Shown here: in pieces, positions 54,428 to 64,000 of the stretch
How positions within the stretch are numbered: position 1 is the stretch's first letter
How the letters are laid out: every line of letters begins with the position of its first letter
Assembly: GCA_037954235.1 (NCBI GenBank)
Contig: JBBMOA010000001.1
Span: forward strand, 14,399,980-14,463,979
Reading direction: 5' to 3'
Length of the DNA: 64,000 nt
DNA from: Aulostomus chinensis
Taxonomy: Eukaryota > Chordata > Actinopteri > Syngnathiformes > Aulostomidae
Notes under the pieces: model-generated
Database searches by the model: none
Told to the model about the DNA's origin: nothing
Seen by the model: only the letters and a program-made list of their open reading frames with translations
Made by a program: the position numbers and the translations under genes

Positions 54428-54552
54428 CCTGCCAGATCCGACCCTGGTAATGTAGACCTGCACAGGGTGGGTGGGGTGGAGCAGCTGGTGGTGGTGGAGG
54501 ATGAAGACGTATCTGCCCAAAGCCTGGACACGGTGGAGTCCACCGCAGCGTT
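54428..54552 (-). pseudogene. lama5-like: Laminin alpha-5-like exon with frameshift
   Basis: The minus strand reads ALGRYVFILHHHQLLHPTHP VQVYIT, then after one missing base GRIWQG, whose last Gly codon is split to the next exon (G|GC). GRYVF-xHxxQP-HPTxPV is typical of laminin alpha chains. The frame break lies at ATTACCAGGG. Acceptor and donor (CAGG|GTGGAG) are plausible. Confidence 0.7.
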
Positions 54553-55390
54553 CTGAGTAGAAGGATGAGAGCGATGTTCAATGGTACATGTTTTCTTTCC
54601 TGAACCGCCGATGTTTCCAATCACGAATCTCAGTCATGAGATTTGAACATCATGGAGGAGTTCAAAAGTGTCAAACTGGGCCGGTCTCCATTTTATGAGT
54701 CCAGAGACCGAGGATAAAACTACAAGTCCCTGGTTCAGATTTGACTCGTCTGAATCCAAACACAGCAGCGTTCTTCCACCAGGCCAGAGGAGTTGATCAT
54801 GATAACAAGATATCTTCATGCTACTACAACACACAAACTCATCACAAGAAAAGACTTCATGGTGGAACAACAAATCTCCTCCCAATGGGAAAAACATTGA
54901 GTTGAACAATCAACTTTTCCATGATGACATGGAGAGCTTGGCAGCAGCAGCAGGCTTCCATTGGGGGCTGATATGCCAGCTCCACTTAGCCTTCTTTGGA
55001 ATGGTTTCACCTGGAGTGATGCTGTTATTGAGACCTTTTATCTGGAACAACACCACCTGCATGGAGACTGAGGACTTCAACAGATGCAGATGTTGACCCA
55101 GAATCAATCTAAATATTCCAGATGTGTTAAATCAATCCAGCAGCAGTGGTGGGAGCGTCGTAAACTCCCTCACTCAGCAGCCGTCAGCCTCCGTACCTGC
55201 ACGGAGTCCAGCCTGATGTGGTCTCTGTTGTCTGCTCCCAGAGGTGGTCTGTCACCTCTGAACCAGGGGGCTCATCTCTCTGGTGGGACGGCAGTGGAGG
55301 AGCTGCAGCGGGGGAGGCCAGGATGGGCTCCTGTAGGAGGAGCTCTGGCCCTCCTTCAGCACCAGCCAGTGGGAGGGAGTTTGGAAACCT

Positions 55391-55650
55391 GAGGGGACAC
55401 AGGAGGAGCTACAGGGGGAGGGAAGGTGGATCAGAACCGTTCTAACAAGATCGCTGAGGGGACACAGGAGGAGCTACAGGGGGAGGGAAGGTGGATCAGA
55501 ACCGTTCTAACAAGAGCGCTGAGGGGACACAGGAGGAGCTACAGGGGGAGGGAAGGTGGATCAGAACCGTTCTAACAAGAGCGCTGAGGGGACACAGGAG
55601 GAGCTACAGGGGGAGGGAAGGTGGATCAGAACCGTTCTAACAAGAGTGCT
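55391..55650. repeat. 65-bp minisatellite, four units
   Basis: GAGGGGACACAGGAGGAGCT begins units at 55391, 55456, 55521 and 55586. Units are almost identical (AGATCGCT in the first, AGAGCGCT later). Confidence 0.95.
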
Positions 55651-55680
55651 GTCCCACTAATATTCCTCACCAGAATCCAC

Positions 55681-55778
55681 CTGTCAGGGGGGAACCGTCC
55701 ATGGGTGCTGATGCAGCGGACTGAAGGTTCAACGTAGTCCATGCTGAACTGGTCTTTAGGCACCAGGTGGACTTTGTG
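55681..55778 (-). pseudogene. Possible further upstream laminin-like exon
   Basis: Between TTTTTAG and GTGGAT the minus strand is open for 98 bases: HKVHLVPKDQFSMDYVEPSV then RCISTHGRFPPD. The style (Cys near the end, GRF) and position 5' of the domain IV exons suit laminin alpha-5, but I cannot match it firmly. A 65-bp minisatellite lies between it and the next exon. An open stretch on the minus strand at about 55231-55381 might be another exon but shows no motif. Confidence 0.4.
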
Positions 55779-55980
55779 CTAAAAACAGCAGAAAAAAAAG
55801 ACAAAAAGGGGAGAATTTTAACAAAAGTATGCAAATGAGCTGAAGATCAAAATACAAAAAGTTAATCAAGTTTTTCTTCAAATGATTGCCAGCTATTTAG
55901 CTAAGAGAAGGACAAATGTCAATCAAGATGTCAGAATGGAACGATCCCACTGGCTTCTGGTCAAGGGAACCATGGAGATG
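55779..55980. other. Short spacer without recognised feature
   Basis: AT-rich sequence between the last laminin-like exon and the 43-bp minisatellite. Nothing recognised. Confidence 0.5.
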
Positions 55981-56171
55981 CTAACTTCCTGTTGGACTAT
56001 CAGGGTGTCTCATCCCTGACATGCTAACTTCCTGTTGGACTATCAGGGTGTCTCATCCCTGACATGCTAACTTCCTGTTGGACGATCAGGGTGTCTCATC
56101 CCTGACATGCTAACTTCCTGTTGGACGATCAGGGTGTCTCATCCCTGACATGCTAACTTCCTGTTGGACGA
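55981..56171. repeat. 43-bp minisatellite, four and a half units
   Basis: CTAACTTCCTGTTGGACTAT starts units at 55981, 56024, 56067, 56110 and 56153 (partial). The sequence is unrelated to the 43-bp satellite. The last unit is interrupted by the inverted-repeat element at 56172. Confidence 0.95.
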
Positions 56172-56655
56172 TAAAGCCTGATTTATGCTTCTGTGTCGAG
56201 TAGTATTCGTACCTCCGCCGTCGACGCAGACCCCTAAAGACGCTGTAGCCTGACACGCGCCTCCAAAAAATCCTGCTTACTCATCGCGTCGACGCGTGGT
56301 GACGTTAACGTCGAGGACTGTGATTGGTCCGCCCAAAACGTCTTTTCTGGTTCAGTCGCAGCACATCAACACCGCCATTTTCAAAGTTTCTGTGGTAAAA
56401 GCTCCAAGAAAAAATGGACCAAGCTGAAGAAAGGATTATCGAGGAGGTGCTCAAGTACGACCACCTCTACAACGCCTCTTCGCGGCACTACAAAGACTGA
56501 CAAATGGCCAACAATTGTTGTCTGTGACCGGAAGAAAACCAAGGAATCCGACAAGAGCCCCGTAAACAATACAAAGACAAAGCCACACCCCCTAGCGGCT
56601 TGGCGGTGTATTGCAGAGCAACGCGTTCCCTCGACGCAGAATAAACCAGGCTTTC
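56172..56655 (+). mobile_element. MITE-like element carrying the start of a MADF-domain frame
   Basis: The ends are inverted repeats: AAGCCTGATTTATGCTTCTG at left, and the reverse complement of the right end reads AAGCCTGGTTTATTCTGCGT. The ~484-bp interior is CpG-rich with GTCGACGC phrases. At 56413 a frame starts MDQAEERIIEEVLKYDHLYN and continues ASSRHYKD before a stop. This matches the first helix of MADF domains encoded by Harbinger/ISL2EU-type transposons. It appears to be a deletion derivative of such an element. No clear target duplication is seen. Confidence 0.65.
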
Positions 56656-57088
56656 CAGTCGCACCTGTTTTACGCCCCCGTGCCAGATAAGGACCCCCAT
56701 CGGGCTGTGCCACTCTGGAGGGAGCGCGTCTCACAGTCAGTCAGCGGAACCATGCGGATCCGGGCCGGAGCTGTGGGAAGGAGCGCCAATTGTATCGGGT
56801 TGTTGTTTTCTGGACTGCAGCAGAACAGGAGCAGCCGGGACTGGAATGTAGAAGTAGGTTATCTTGAAGTTGACTAAGTTATGGTGAACGATATTGTGGT
56901 TCAACACTTAATGAGCTTTAAGGCAAACATATTTCATGAGGAAACAACGCCGGAATTGGACGGATTTCAGCGGCACACAACAACGTATCCGATACACCTC
57001 ATTGGAAACCTGGTGGTCTAAGACTAAGAAACACCAGTCACCATGAAGAAAGGAACTTTTAGCTGAGTACTCATGTTCTTTTCTGCAG
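56656..57088. other. No gene recognised; possibly upstream hAT sequence
   Basis: GC-rich sequence with an ATG at about 56751 (MRIRAGAVGRSANCIG) that has no known domain. It precedes the hAT exons and could be their 5' part. Confidence 0.35.
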
Positions 57089-57704
57089 GTTGAATGTCGC
57101 ATTTGTTGGACAGAAGCGTCTCATCTCAACAAAAGCACCTCTTCAGTGCTGAGGCATGATGGGGCCAGGCATGAGAATGAAGTCCCAGATCCACCAGGAT
57201 GAACTCAGGTATACAGCCACTCTCCAACTGACTCACAGTTGCTTCATTGATCATTAATTCCTCTTCATTTCTTCTCTCCTTCATCTTTAACCATTGAGCT
57301 TCCAGGAAGCAGATGCTGGATGAGGCTCTGCTGAATTTCATCCTGAAGGACTGCCAGCCCCTCAGCACTGTTGAGAGGGAAGGGTTCAGGGAAGTGGTTC
57401 AGGTCCTTGAGCCTCATATGTCTGCCAACCAGAAAGGTTTGTGTGGAAATGATCTAAAGCAGTCGTTGATATCTCCAGTTTATTTCATCTTTAATTTCAA
57501 TGTATTGATTTACTCTGGGTGTCATTTTCAGACCATCAAAAAAACGGTGGCCAAAAAGTACCAGGAGGAACGGGAAGGAGTGAAAAAGGAAGTCCAGCTG
57601 CCATGTGGACATCTGTGGACATGGAGGCTCCCTTGGCTCGGACCTGTCACTGCAGTCGTGAGAATGAATGTGTTGGGAGTGCAAGACTTTCCACAAAGTC
57701 ACCC
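57089..57704 (+). pseudogene. hAT (ZBED-type) transposase fragment
   Basis: Exon-like piece 1 (57089-57208, CTGCAG acceptor, GTATAC donor) reads VECRICWTEASHLNKSTSSV LRHDGARHENE, a BED zinc finger (C-x2-C ... H-x4-H), then meets a stop near its end. Piece 2 (57305-57436) reads KQMLDEALLNFILKDCQPLS TVEREGFREVVQVLEP, the conserved hAT segment after the BED finger. Piece 3 (57532-57704) reads TIKKTVAKKYQEEREGVKKE, then in another frame AAMWTSVDMEAPLARTCH (the hAT xMWTSVNMEAYL motif), then back to VLGVQDFPQSH. The catalytic core and dimerisation domain are missing because satellite starts right after PQSH. Confidence 0.75.
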
Positions 57705-60700
57705 TGCATCATTTTGAGGTTAGTAGCAACTCTCACTACATCACTGTCGCATCATTTCTTAGGTTAGTAGCAACTCTCACCACATCACTTGAGCATCATT
57801 TCTTAGGTTTGTCGCAACTCTCATTACATCACTTGAGCATCATTTTGAGGATAGTAGCAACTCTCATTACATCACTGTAGCATCATTTTGAGGTTTCTAG
57901 CAACTCTCACCACATCACTGTAGCATAATTTCTTAGGTATGTAGCAACTCTCATTAAATCACTTTAGCGTGATTTTGAAATTACTATCAACTCTCACCAC
58001 ATCATTGTCATCTTCATTTTGAGATTCGTATCAACTCTCACTACATCACTGCCACCTCATTTTGAGGATAGTAGCAACTCTCATTTCATCACTGTAGCAT
58101 CATTTTGAGGATCGTAGCAACTCTCACTCCATCAATGTCGCATCATTTTGAGGATAGTCGCAACTCTCGCGACATTACTGTAGCATCATTTTGAGATTCG
58201 TATCAACTCTCATTACATCACTCTAGCATCATTTGGACATTTGTAGCAACTCTCATTACATCACTGTCGCATCATTTTGAGGATAGTCGCAACTCTCACG
58301 ACATTACTGGAGCATCATTTTGAGATTCCTAGCAACTCTCTCCACATCACTGTAGCATCATTTCTTAGGTAAGTAGCAACTCTCATTACATCACTGTAGC
58401 ATCATTTTGCGGTTCGTAGCAACTCTCACTACACCACTTTAGCATAATTTTGAAATTAGTATCAACTCTCACCACATCACTGTGGCATCACTTCTTAGTT
58501 TTGTCGCAACTCTCATTACATCACAGTCGCATCATTTTGAGGATAGTCGCAACTCTCACCACATCACTGTAGCATCATTTTGAGATTAGTATCAAATCTT
58601 ACTACATAACTGCCACCTCATTTTGAGAATCGTAGCAACTCTCACTTCATCACTGTTGCATCATTTTGAGGACCGTAGCAACTCTCACTTCATCACTGTT
58701 GCATCATTTTGAGGATCGTAGCAACTCTCACTCCATCACTGTCGCATCATTTTGAGATTCGTAGCAACTCTCATTACATCACTGTAGCTTCGTTTTGAGG
58801 TTCGTAGCAACTCTCACCACATCACTGTAGCATCATTTCTTAGGAAAGTAGCAACTCTCATTACATAACTGTAGCATCACTTCTTAGGTTTGTCGCAACT
58901 CTCATTACATCACTGTAGCATCATTTTGAGGTTCGTCGCAACTCTCACCACATCACTGTAGCATCATTTCTTTGGTAAGTAGCATCTCTCATTACATCAC
59001 TTTAGCGTTATTTTGAATTTACTATCAACTCTCACCACATCACTGTCGCATCATTTCTTAGGTTTGTAGCAACTCTGATTACATCACTGTAGCATCATTT
59101 CTTAGGTTTGTAGCAACTCTCATTACATCACTCTAGCATCATTTGGACATTTGTAGCAACTCTCCTTACATCACTGTAGCATCATTTTTAGGATAGTCGC
59201 AACTCTCACGACATTACTGGAGCATCATTTTGAGATTCCTAGCAACTCTCATTACATCACTGTAGCATCATTTTGAGGTTCGTAGCAACTCTCACCACAT
59301 CACTGCAGCATCATTTCTTAGGTAAGTAGCAACTCTCACGACATTACTGTAGCATCATTTTGAGGTTCGTAGCAACTCTCACCACATCACTGTAGCATCA
59401 TTTATTAGGTAAGTTGCAACTCTCACCACATCACTGTAGCATCATTTCTTAGATATGTAGCAACTCTCATTACATCACTTTAGCGTGATTTTGAAATTAC
59501 TATCAACTCTCACCACATCACTGTCGCATCATTTTGACATTTGTAGCAACTCTCATTTCATCACTGTAGCATCATTTCTTAGGTTAGTAGCAACTCCCAT
59601 GACATCACTGGAGCATCATTTTGAGGTTCGTAGCAACTCTCACTACACTACTGGAAGCATCAATTTGAGCATCGAAGCAACTCTGCTTACATCACTGTGG
59701 CATCATTTCTTCGGTTATAAGCAACTCTCATGACATAACTTTAGCATGATTTTGAAATTACTATCAACTCTCACCACAACACTGTCAGCATAATTTCTTA
59801 GGTTAGTAGCAACTGTCATAACATCACTGTAGCATCATTTTAAGATTCGTAGGAACTCTTAACACATCACTGTCGCATCATTTCTTAGGTAAGCAGCAAC
59901 TCTCATTACATCACTGTAGCATCATTTTGCGGTTCGTCGCAACTCTCACTACACCACTTTAGCATTATTTTGAAATTAGTATCAACTCTCACCACATCAC
60001 TGTCGCATCATTTCTTAGGTAAGTAGCAACTCTCATTACATCACTTTAGCATCATTTTGTGGATCGTAGCAACTCTCACTACATCACTGTCACATCATTT
60101 TGAGGTTCGTTGCAACTCTCACCACATCACTGTAGCATCATTTTGAGGATAGTCGCAACTCTCGCCACATCACTGTCGCATCATTTTGAGATTCGTAGCA
60201 ACTCTCATTACATCACTGTAGCATCATTTCTTTGGTTAGAAGCAATTCTTATGAGATCACTGTAGCATCGTTTTGAGGTTTTAAGCAACTCTCACTACAT
60301 CACTTTCAACATCATTTTGAGGTTTTAAGCAACTCTCAATACATCACTGTAGTTTCATTATGAGCTTCATCGCAATTGTCGCATCACTGTCGCATCATTT
60401 TTAGGATAGTAGCAACTCTCATTACATCACTTTAGCATGATTTTGAGATTAGTAGCAACTCTCACTACATAACTGCCACCTCATTTTGAGGATCATAGCA
60501 GCTCTCACCACATCAATGTAGCATCATTTCTTAGGTTTGTCGCAAGTCTCATTACATCACTTTAGCATCATTTTGAGGATAGTCGCAACTCTCACGACAT
60601 TACTGTCGCATCATTTTGAGATTCGTAGCAACTCTCATCACATCACTGTAGCATCATTTTGAGGTTTCTAGCAACTCTCACCACATCACTGTAGCATCAT

Positions 60701-63700
60701 TTCTTAGGTATGTAGCAACTCTCATTAAATCACTTTAGCGTGATTTTGAAATTACTATCAACTCTCACCACATCACTGTCAGCTTCATTTTGAGATTCGT
60801 ATCAACTCTCACTACATAACTGCTACCTCATTTTAAGGATCGTAGCAACTCTCACTACATCACTGTCGCATCATTTTGAGGATAGTCGCAACTCTCGCGA
60901 CATTACTGTAGCATCATTTTGAGATTCGTAGCAACTCTCATTACATCACTGTCGCATCATTTTGAGGATCGTAGCAACTCTTACTACATCACTGTCGCAT
61001 CATTTTGAGGATAGTCGCAACTCTCGCGACATTACTGTAGCATCATTTTGAGATTCGTAGCAACTCTCATTACATCACTGTAGCATCATTTTGAGATTCG
61101 TAGCAACTCTCATTTCATCACTGTAGCATCATTTTGAGGTTCGTAGCAACTCTCACCACATCACTGTAGCATCATTTCTTCGGTTTGTAGCAACTCTCAT
61201 TACATCACTCTAGCATCATTTGGACATTTGTAGCAACTCTCATTACATCACTCTAGCATCATTTGGACATTTGTAGCAACTCTCATTACATCACTGTAGC
61301 ATCATTTTGAGGATAGTCGCAACTCTCACGACATTGCTGGAGCATCATTTTGAGATTCCTAGCAACTCTCACCACATCACTGTAGCATCATTTCTTAGGA
61401 AAGTAGCAACTCTCATTACATCACTGTAGCATCATTTTGCGGTTCGTAGCAACTCTCACTACACCACTTTAGCATTATTTTGAAATTAGTATCAACTCTC
61501 ACCACATCACTGTAGCATCACTTCTTAGGTTTGTCGCAACTCTCATTACATCACTTTAGCATCATTTTGAGGATTGTAGCAACTCTCACCACATCACTGT
61601 AGCATAATTTATTAGGTAAGTTGCAACTCTCACCACATCACTTTAGGGTGATTTTGAAATTACTATCAACTCTCACCACATCACTGTCAGCATCATTTTG
61701 AGATTCGTATCAACTCTTACGACATCACTGTCACCTCATAGTGAGGATAGTTTCAACTCTCACCACATCACTGTCGCATCATTTTGACATTTGTAGCAAC
61801 TCTCATTTCATCACTGTAGCATCATTTCTTAGGTTAGTAGCAACTCCCATGACATCACTGTAGCATCATTTTGAGGTTCGTAGCAACTCTCACTACACTA
61901 CTGGAAGCATCAATTTGAGCATCGTAGCAACTCTGCTTACATCACACTGGCATCATTTCTTCGGTTATAAGCAACTCTCATGACATCACTTTAGCATGAT
62001 TTTGAAATTACTATCAACTCTCACCACAACACTGTCAGCATAATTTCTTAGGTTAGTAGCAACTGTCATAACATCACTGTAGCATCATTTTTTGGATCGT
62101 AGCAACTCTCACTACATCACTGTCGCATCATTTTGAGGATAGTCGCAACTCTCACGACATTACTGTCACATCATTTTGACAATTGTAGCAACTCTCATTT
62201 CATCACTGTAGCATCATTTCTTAGGTTAGTAGCAACTCCCATGACATCACTGTAGCATCATTTCTTAGGTAAGTAGCAACTCTCACCACATCACTGTAGC
62301 ATCATTTTGAGGATCGTAGCAACTCTCACTACATCACTGTCGCATCATTTTGAGGATAGTCGCAACTCTCGCGATATTACTGTAGCATCATTTTGAGATT
62401 CGTTGCAACTCTCACCACATCACTGTAGCATCATTTTGAGGTTCGTAGCAACTCTCACGACATTACTGGAGCATCATTTTGACGATAGTCGCAACTCTCA
62501 CCACATCACTGTAGCATCATTTCTTAGGTAAGCAGCAATGCACTGTAGAATCACTTCTTAAGTTTGTCGCAACTCTCATTACATCACTTTAGCATCATTT
62601 TGAGGATCGTAGCAACTCTCACTACATCACTGTTGCATCATTTCTTAGGTAAGTAGCAACTCTCATTACATCACTTTCGCGTGATTTTGAAATTACTATC
62701 AACTCTCACCACATCACTGTCAGCATCATTTTGAGATTAGTATCAACTCTCACTACATAACTGCCACCTCATTTTGAGGATAGTCGCAACTCTCGCGACA
62801 TCACTGTCGCATCATTTTGAGATTCGTTGTAACTCTCATTACATCACTGTAGCATCATTTTGAGGTTCGTAGCAACTCTCACCACATCACTGTAGCATCA
62901 TTTTTAGGATAGTCGCAACTCTCACTACATTACTGGAGCATCATTTTGAGATTCCTAGCAACTCTCATTACATCACTGTAGCATCATTTTGAGGTTCGTA
63001 GCAACTCTCACCACATCACTGTAGCATCATTTCTTAGGTAGATAGCAACTCTCATTACATCACTGTAGCATCATTTTGAGATTCGTAGAAACTCTCATTA
63101 CATCACTTTAGCATCATTTTAAGGTTCGTCGCAACTCTCACCACATCACTGTAGCATCATTTCTTAGGTTTGTAGCAACTCTCATTACATCACTGTCGCA
63201 TCATTTCTTAGGTTTGTAGCAACTCTCATTACATCACTCTAGCATCATTTGTACATTTGTAGCAACTCTCCTTACATCACTGTAGCATCATTTTTAGGAT
63301 AGTCGCAACTCTCACGACATTACTGGAGCATCATTTTGAGTTTCCTAGCAACTCTCATTACATCACTGTAGCATCATTTTGAGGTTCGTAGCAACTCTCA
63401 CCACATCACTGTAGCATCATTTCTTAGGTAAGTAGCAACTCTCATTACATCACTGTAGCATCATTTTGTGGTTCGTAGAAACTCTCACTACACTACTTTA
63501 GCATTATTTTGAAATTAGTATCAACTCTCACTACATCACTGTAGCATCATTTCTTAGGGAAGTATCAAATCTCATTACCCCGCTTTAGCATTATTTTGAA
63601 ATTACTATCAACTCTCACCACTTCACTGTAGCATCACTTCTTAGGTTTTTAGCAACTCTGACCACATCACTGTAGCATCACTTCTTAGGTTTTTAGCAAC

Positions 63701-64000
63701 TCTCATTACATCACTTTAGCATCATTTTGAGGATCGTAGCAACTCTCACTACATCACTTTCGCATCATTTTGAGGATAGTCGCAACTCTCACCACATCAC
63801 TGTAGCATCATTTCTTAGGTAAGTAGCAAATCTCATTACATCACTTTAGCATGATTTTGAAATTACTATGAACTCTCACCACATCACTGTAGTATCATTT
63901 GGACATTTTTAGCAACTCTCATTACATCACTGTAGCATCATTTCTTAGGTTTGTAGCAACTCTCATTACATCACTCTAGCATCATTTGGACATTTGTAGC
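57705..64000 (-). repeat. Satellite array 2, inverted relative to array 1
   Basis: At least 6.3 kb (it runs off the window) of mainly 43-bp monomers, GTAGCAACTCTCATTACATC ACTGTAGCATCATTTTGAGG plus TTC. The reverse complement (GAACCTCAAAATGATGCTAC AGTGATGT...) is the array 1 monomer. Variants replace TTTTGAGG by TTTCTTAGG or TTTTGAAAT. Longer-range duplications occur, e.g. 59490-59830 with 61740-62080 (offset 2250). No coding frame is credible. Confidence 0.95.

Noticed and set aside
56381..56734. 117-codon minus-strand frame
   Set aside because: Antisense of the MADF start inside the inverted-repeat element.

Overview
The window looks like accessory, repeat-rich nuclear DNA of a teleost fish, probably a percomorph. 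The basis is long GT/CA microsatellites, L2-type LINE fragments ending in the teleost tail (a short ...TATAAATAAAATTGA end), RTE/SINE-like tails ending in (GGAT)n, Tc1, Harbinger and hAT remnants, spliced vertebrate-type exons and eukaryotic tRNA genes. I cannot name the species. Family names rest on recalled motifs; nothing was searched.

0-31 kb. Two copies of one two-exon C2H2 zinc-finger gene lie about 24 kb apart on the + strand (exon 1 at 2798-3062 and 26720-26984; exon 2 at 4875-6148 and 29347-30089). Each copy is broken differently. Copy 1 keeps seven fingers but has an in-frame TGA before them. Copy 2 keeps the reading frame at that codon but loses its fingers where it joins an antisense L2 LINE. 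Between them (9.4-24 kb) is a mosaic of segmental duplications, here called A, B, C, D and E. Several duplication ends coincide with CA microsatellites. Block B carries tRNA-Glu(CTC)-like sequences.

31-42 kb. This part holds a decayed PIF/Harbinger element with a Myb-like gene facing a transposase fragment, L2 tails, an intact-looking tRNA-Ser(TGA), a decayed coding locus of unknown identity with a PWWP3-like last exon, an inverted piece of block B with an intact-looking tRNA-Glu(CTC), an intact-looking tRNA-Ala(CGC), and a probable solo LTR of about 1.48 kb.

42-64 kb. Two large satellite arrays dominate: 42.09-53.31 kb and 57.7 kb to the window end. They are one ~43/44-bp family in opposite orientation. 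The first shows a four-monomer period of about 174 bp and a recent ~2.2-kb internal duplication at an offset of 2433 bp. Between the arrays lie a stranded, frame-disrupted set of laminin alpha-5-like exons on the minus strand, two minisatellites (65 bp and 43 bp units), a short inverted-repeat element carrying the start of a MADF-domain reading frame, and a hAT (ZBED-type) transposase fragment cut off where the second array begins.

I see no undescribed multi-gene system. The most unusual structures are the inverted satellite pair around gene and transposon fragments, and the two zinc-finger paralogs with complementary damage.
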